Assembly: GCA_002688875.1 (NCBI GenBank)
Contig: NZDU01000055.1
Span: 1-6,120, forward strand
From: Candidatus Pacearchaeota archaeon
GTDB taxonomy: Archaea > Nanobdellota > Nanobdellia > Pacearchaeales > GW2011-AR1
Reading direction: 5' to 3'
Length of the DNA stretch: 6,120 nt
Of the stretch, positions 3,289 to 6,120 are shown piece by piece. Below the pieces are notes generated by a model, which ran no database searches, was not told the DNA's origin, and saw nothing but the letters and a program-made list of their open reading frames with translations. Positions within the stretch are counted from its first letter, which is position 1, and every line of letters begins with the position of its first letter. A program made the translations under genes and the position numbers.

Positions 3289-5571
3289 ATGCCCTCCCAA
3301 CCAACAAAACTAAGAGTCGCAGAAGCATTACAAGATGATGCCTACCGAGGAATCGCAAGAATCGATTTCGAAATTATGAAACAATTAGGAATCCGAAGAG
3401 GAGACATCATCGCGATAAAGGGCAACAGGGAAACAGTCGCAATAGCAGACAAAGCCTATCCAGCAGATGTCGGAGAAGGAATTATAAGAGTCGATGGAAT
3501 CATAAGAAAAAACGCGAGAACAAGCGTCGGCGAAAACGTAACAGTAAGCAAGGCAAACGTCAAAGAAGCAAAAAAAGTCACAATCGCTCCAGCACAAAAA
3601 GGCATCAGAGTCCAAGGAGATTTAAAACCAGGATTATTAGGCCGAGCAGTCATCAAAGGAGATATCTTAGTTCTCGGAGGATTACAAAGAAGAAGAGACA
3701 TGATGGGCGACGAAATGGGCATGGACGACATCTTCGGAAATCTAAACGATCTATTCGGAGGAGGTTTCAATAATCTAGGCGGAATGCAACAGATAAGATT
3801 CATCGTAGCCAACAGCAACCCAAACTCGCCTTGCGTCATAACAGAAAACACGGAAGTAGTATTAAGCAATAAACCAGTTGAAATCTCCGACGAAACAATT
3901 CCCGAAGTTACATACGAAGACATCGGCGGTTTAACAGATGAAGTCAAAAAAATCCGAGAAATGGTAGAAGTACCATTAAAACATCCGGAAGTTTTCGAAC
4001 GTCTAGGTGTAGAACCTCCAAAAGGAGTACTCTTACACGGACCACCTGGAACAGGAAAAACCCTCCTAGCAAAAGCAGTCGCAAACGAATCAGACGCTAA
4101 TTTCATTTTACTTAACGGTCCAGAAGTCATGAGCAAATTCTACGGCGAATCCGAAAAAAAAATCAGAGACATTTTCGAAGAAGCAGAAAAAAACGCCCCA
4201 TCAATTATATTCATCGATGAAATAGATTCTATTGCCCCACAAAGGGAAGATGTCGGAGGAGAAGTTGAACGAAGAGTAGTCAGCCAACTATTAACAATGA
4301 TGGACGGTCTACAATCTCGAGGAAAAGTTGTAGTCATCGCAGCAACAAACCGCCCGAACTCAATTGATCCAGCACTAAGAAGGCCCGGAAGATTCGACAG
4401 AGAATTAGAACTAAGAGCCCCAGACAAAAAAGGAAGATTACAAGTTCTTAAAATACATTCACGTGGAATGCCCCTAACAAAAGACGTCAACCTAGACCAT
4501 CTAGCAAGCGTAACCCATGGTTTTGTAGGAGCAGACATCTCAGCATTAACTAAAGAAGCAGCAATGGTCGTTCTAAGAAGACTTCTTCCTAAGCTTAACC
4601 TAAAAGAAGATGAAGAAATTCCCGAAGAAGTTCTAAAAGACCTAAGAGTTACCAAGGCTGATTTTGATGAATCTCTAAAGGTTGTCAGACCTTCAGCCAT
4701 GAGAGAAGTCTTAGTAGAAACTCCTAACATCTCTTGGGAAGACGTGGGAGGTTTAGACAAAATCCAACAAGAATTAATTGAAGCAGTTGAATGGCCATTA
4801 AAATACCCAGACGCTTTCAAAAGAATGGGAATAAAACCTCCTCGAGGAATACTACTCTATGGACCACCAGGAACCGGAAAAACCCTTTTAGCAAAAGCAG
4901 TCGCAAAAGAATCCGAAGCAAACTTCATCCAAGTAAAAGGACCCTCATTATTATCCATGTGGGTCGGAAAATCAGAAGAAGGAGTAAGAAAAATCTTCGA
5001 CCGTGCCAGACAAGTAAGCCCTTGCATAGTCTTCTTCGATGAAATAGACTCTCTAGCCGGAAAACGTGGAATGGAATCTGGAACAAAAGTAACAGAACGT
5101 GTTCTTAACCAACTTCTAGCCGAAATGGACGGAATAGAAGACCTATCAAACGTAATCGTCATCGCCGCAACTAACCGACCAGACATGCTAGACTCAGCAT
5201 TACTAAGACCAGGAAGATTCGACCGTATCTTATTAGTCGGCTCTCCAGAAAGAGAAGGAAGAGAACAAATAATAAAAATCCACACTAAAGATGTTCCTCG
5301 AGCAAAAGACGTAAACCTAAAAAGACTCATCGACCAAACCGAAGGATATACTGGAGCCGACGTTGAATCATTTGTAAGAGAAGCCGTCATGCTAGCCTTA
5401 AGAGAAAACATAGCAAGCAAAGAAGTAAGCTCAAAACACTTCGAAGAAGCCCTAAAAAAAGTAAGCCCTTCAGTAACAAAAGCAGATATGGACCGCTACA
5501 GAAAAATCGAAACAGATTATTTAAGATCAGCTAAAGCCGCATTGGAAAACCAAAGCGCCTATCTCGGATAA
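3289..5571 (+). CDS. cdc48: Cdc48/VAT (p97-like) tandem AAA+ ATPase
   Basis: A hexameric cytoplasmic unfoldase that extracts or unfolds proteins, often feeding the archaeal 20S proteasome. The 760 residues comprise an N domain (about 5-200, double-psi barrel start LRVAEALQDDAYRGIARI), D1 (about 207-470) and D2 (about 480-745). D1 shows GPPGTGKT (251-258), IIFIDE (306-311), sensor Asn354, arginine fingers Arg365 and Arg368, and pore loop KFYGES (283-288). D2 shows GPPGTGKT (525-532), IVFFDE (580-585), sensor Asn629, arginine fingers Arg640 and Arg643, and pore loop MWVGKS (557-562). All catalytic residues are intact in both rings, and the aromatic D1 pore residue Tyr285 is of archaeal VAT type. 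A Gly/Met/Asp-rich stretch (about 133-168) interrupts the end of the N domain. The C-terminus is AYLG, not the canonical hydrophobic-Tyr-X end. A Shine-Dalgarno site precedes the start, and hsp20 follows after 104 bp. Confidence 0.98.
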   Translation: MPSQPTKLRVAEALQDDAYRGIARIDFEIMKQLGIRRGDIIAIKGNRETVAIADKAYPADVGEGIIRVDGIIRKNARTSVGENVTVSKANVKEAKKVTIAPAQKGIRVQGDLKPGLLGRAVIKGDILVLGGLQRRRDMMGDEMGMDDIFGNLNDLFGGGFNNLGGMQQIRFIVANSNPNSPCVITENTEVVLSNKPVEISDETIPEVTYEDIGGLTDEVKKIREMVEVPLKHPEVFERLGVEPPKGVLLHGPPGTGKTLLAKAVANESDANFILLNGPEVMSKFYGESEKKIRDIFEEAEKNAPSIIFIDEIDSIAPQREDVGGEVERRVVSQLLTMMDGLQSRGKVVVIAATNRPNSIDPALRRPGRFDRELELRAPDKKGRLQVLKIHSRGMPLTKDVNLDHLASVTHGFVGADISALTKEAAMVVLRRLLPKLNLKEDEEIPEEVLKDLRVTKADFDESLKVVRPSAMREVLVETPNISWEDVGGLDKIQQELIEAVEWPLKYPDAFKRMGIKPPRGILLYGPPGTGKTLLAKAVAKESEANFIQVKGPSLLSMWVGKSEEGVRKIFDRARQVSPCIVFFDEIDSLAGKRGMESGTKVTERVLNQLLAEMDGIEDLSNVIVIAATNRPDMLDSALLRPGRFDRILLVGSPEREGREQIIKIHTKDVPRAKDVNLKRLIDQTEGYTGADVESFVREAVMLALRENIASKEVSSKHFEEALKKVSPSVTKADMDRYRKIETDYLRSAKAALENQSAYLG

Positions 5572-5660
5572 AACCCGAAATTAGCTGAAAAAAGAAATAG
5601 AAATTTGGTGTTCTAAAGTATTACAAATACATTCAATTAATCAAACTCTAACTATTGTAA
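5572..5660 (+). promoter_or_regulatory. cdc48-hsp20 gap with a small palindrome and the recurring octamer
   Basis: This AT-rich gap contains GTATTACAAATAC at 5618-5630 (arms GTATT and AATAC, three-base loop) and within it AGTATTAC at 5617-5624, which also occurs at 2556-2563 and 1050-1057. No oligo-T terminator follows cdc48, so some read-through into hsp20 is possible. A TATA box is not clear; TTCTAAAGTA (5611-5620) is the nearest candidate and would give a leader of about 35 nt containing the Shine-Dalgarno site. Confidence 0.3.
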
Positions 5661-5665
5661 GGAGG
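5661..5665 (+). promoter_or_regulatory. Strong Shine-Dalgarno site of hsp20
   Basis: GGAGG with 10 nt to the ATG at 5676 is the best ribosome-binding site in the window. It fixes the start and suggests efficient translation from a leadered mRNA. Confidence 0.75.
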
Positions 5666-5675
5666 AAAAACTATA

Positions 5676-6120
5676 ATGCAAAATTGGGAAGATCAAATTT
5701 GGAATGAGATGAAACGTGTCAGATCAAGAATGAATCAGGCTTTCGGAATGAAAGATTTTTCAAACCAATCTCTAGAATGCGAGCCTAGAAACTACAGACA
5801 AGCCTGGGCCGATCTAAGAGAAAACGAAAAAGAATTTCAGATAGCAGTAGAAATCCCCGGAGTAAGCAAAGAAGACATCAGCTTAGAAGTTCTAGACAAC
5901 GGACATTTAGTAATAAAAGCCGAAAAAACTCAGAACAAAGAATCTAAGAACTTATTGGACGATGCAAACTCAACCGAGGAAGAAGTCTGTTGCTCAACCG
6001 AAGAACTAGAAAATAACTGCGAATGCACAACAGACTGCGAATGCAACGAACCCTGCACTTGCCAACCCGGAAAAGCACACAGATACAGCCGACTAAAAAG
6101 CTACTCTGGATTCTACAAAA
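5676..6120 (+). CDS. hsp20: Small heat-shock protein (Hsp20/alpha-crystallin) with Cys-rich insert; 3' end outside window
   Basis: An ATP-independent chaperone that holds unfolding proteins; 148 residues are visible with no stop. The N-terminal arm (1-40) is Trp/Met/Arg-rich (MQNWEDQIWNEMKRVRSRM). The alpha-crystallin domain starts at RQAWADLRENEKEFQIAVEIPGVSKED (41-67) and runs through ISLEVLDNGHLVIKAEKT (68-85). It resumes at RYSRLKSYSGFYK (136-148), which matches the usual ERSYGSFSR strand after the dimerisation loop. Between them lies a loop of about 50 residues, acidic at first, then with eight cysteines: C105, C106, C115, C117, C121, C123, C127 and C129. The last six form three CxCxxx hexads in exact register. 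Such an insert is unusual in this family and suggests metal binding or redox sensing that could affect dimer exchange. A strong Shine-Dalgarno site and position after cdc48 fit a proteostasis gene cluster. Confidence 0.93.
   Translation, partial: MQNWEDQIWNEMKRVRSRMNQAFGMKDFSNQSLECEPRNYRQAWADLRENEKEFQIAVEIPGVSKEDISLEVLDNGHLVIKAEKTQNKESKNLLDDANSTEEEVCCSTEELENNCECTTDCECNEPCTCQPGKAHRYSRLKSYSGFYK
6018..6071 (+). repeat. Three 18-bp tandem units encoding CxCxxx hexapeptides
   Basis: Each unit begins TGC-NNN-TGC: TGCGAATGC, TGCGAATGC and TGCACTTGC, followed by three variable codons. They encode CECTTD, CECNEP and CTCQPG in the Hsp20 loop. The first nine bases of units one and two are identical, while the second halves differ, which suggests an older duplication kept for its cysteines. 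Confidence 0.7.

Noticed and set aside
4031..4920. Near-identical DNA around the two Walker A regions (about 4039-4105 and 4861-4920)
   Set aside because: This is the ancient D1/D2 domain duplication plus shared codon choice, not a mobile or regulatory repeat.
3456..5420. Long minus-strand open frames opposite cdc48 (3456-4136, 4140-4820, 4857-5420)
   Set aside because: They are antisense shadows of a fully recognisable ATPase; the translations are Ser/Thr/Leu-rich with no known domain, and two resemble each other only because D1 and D2 are duplicated domains.
1..6120. CRISPR arrays, insertion sequences, rRNA genes
   Set aside because: No regularly spaced direct repeats, transposase-like frames, terminal inverted repeats with target duplications, or rRNA-like stretches were seen.

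Overview
The window is archaeal DNA and AT-rich. The evidence is a TFS-type (TFIIS-like) RNA polymerase cleavage factor, a tandem-AAA Cdc48/VAT ATPase, an ER/archaeal-type (S26B) signal peptidase, TATA boxes about 26 nt before start codons (leaderless genes), and only occasional Shine-Dalgarno sites. The tiny intergenic gaps, many short orphan genes and the long insert in the signal peptidase look most like a DPANN-type lineage (Woesearchaeota/Pacearchaeota-like). That placement is inference from general familiarity, not proven by the sequence.

Layout. Positions 1-171 hold a possible tail of an upstream gene, two abutting perfect hairpins and a TATA box. Positions 172-643 hold a hicB-hicA toxin-antitoxin pair whose hicA frame is cut by an in-frame TAA. 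Converging on it from the minus strand is tfs (655-960). Next comes a minus-strand orphan gene (1068-1331) with a palindrome just past its stop, then the signal peptidase gene (1482-2159, minus). A 51-bp divergent gap with one near-symmetric TATA box separates that gene from a plus-strand orphan (2211-2501). After a palindrome-bearing gap comes a tightly packed plus-strand series: an orphan (2610-2873), a zinc-ribbon plus AbrB-like protein (2875-3288) and Cdc48 (3289-5571), with gaps of 1 and 0 nt. A small heat-shock protein gene starts at 5676 and runs off the window.

How the genes fit together. The right half is a protein quality-control neighbourhood: an unfoldase/segregase (Cdc48), an ATP-independent holdase (Hsp20), and a putative DNA-binding protein directly upstream that could be a local regulator. 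The left half is mixed: a decaying toxin-antitoxin pair, transcript-cleavage factor TFS and the secretory signal peptidase.

Most notable observations: (1) the Hsp20 has a cysteine-rich, metallothionein-like insert with three exact-period CxCxxx hexads in the loop of the alpha-crystallin domain; (2) the plus strand is strongly A/C-rich whichever strand encodes the gene, except in hicBA, which has the opposite skew; (3) two leaderless genes appear to fire divergently from a single shared TATA element; (4) hicA carries a single nonsense codon; (5) the octamer AGTATTAC recurs in intergenic DNA near putative promoters. I see no CRISPR array, tRNA, rRNA or transposase.
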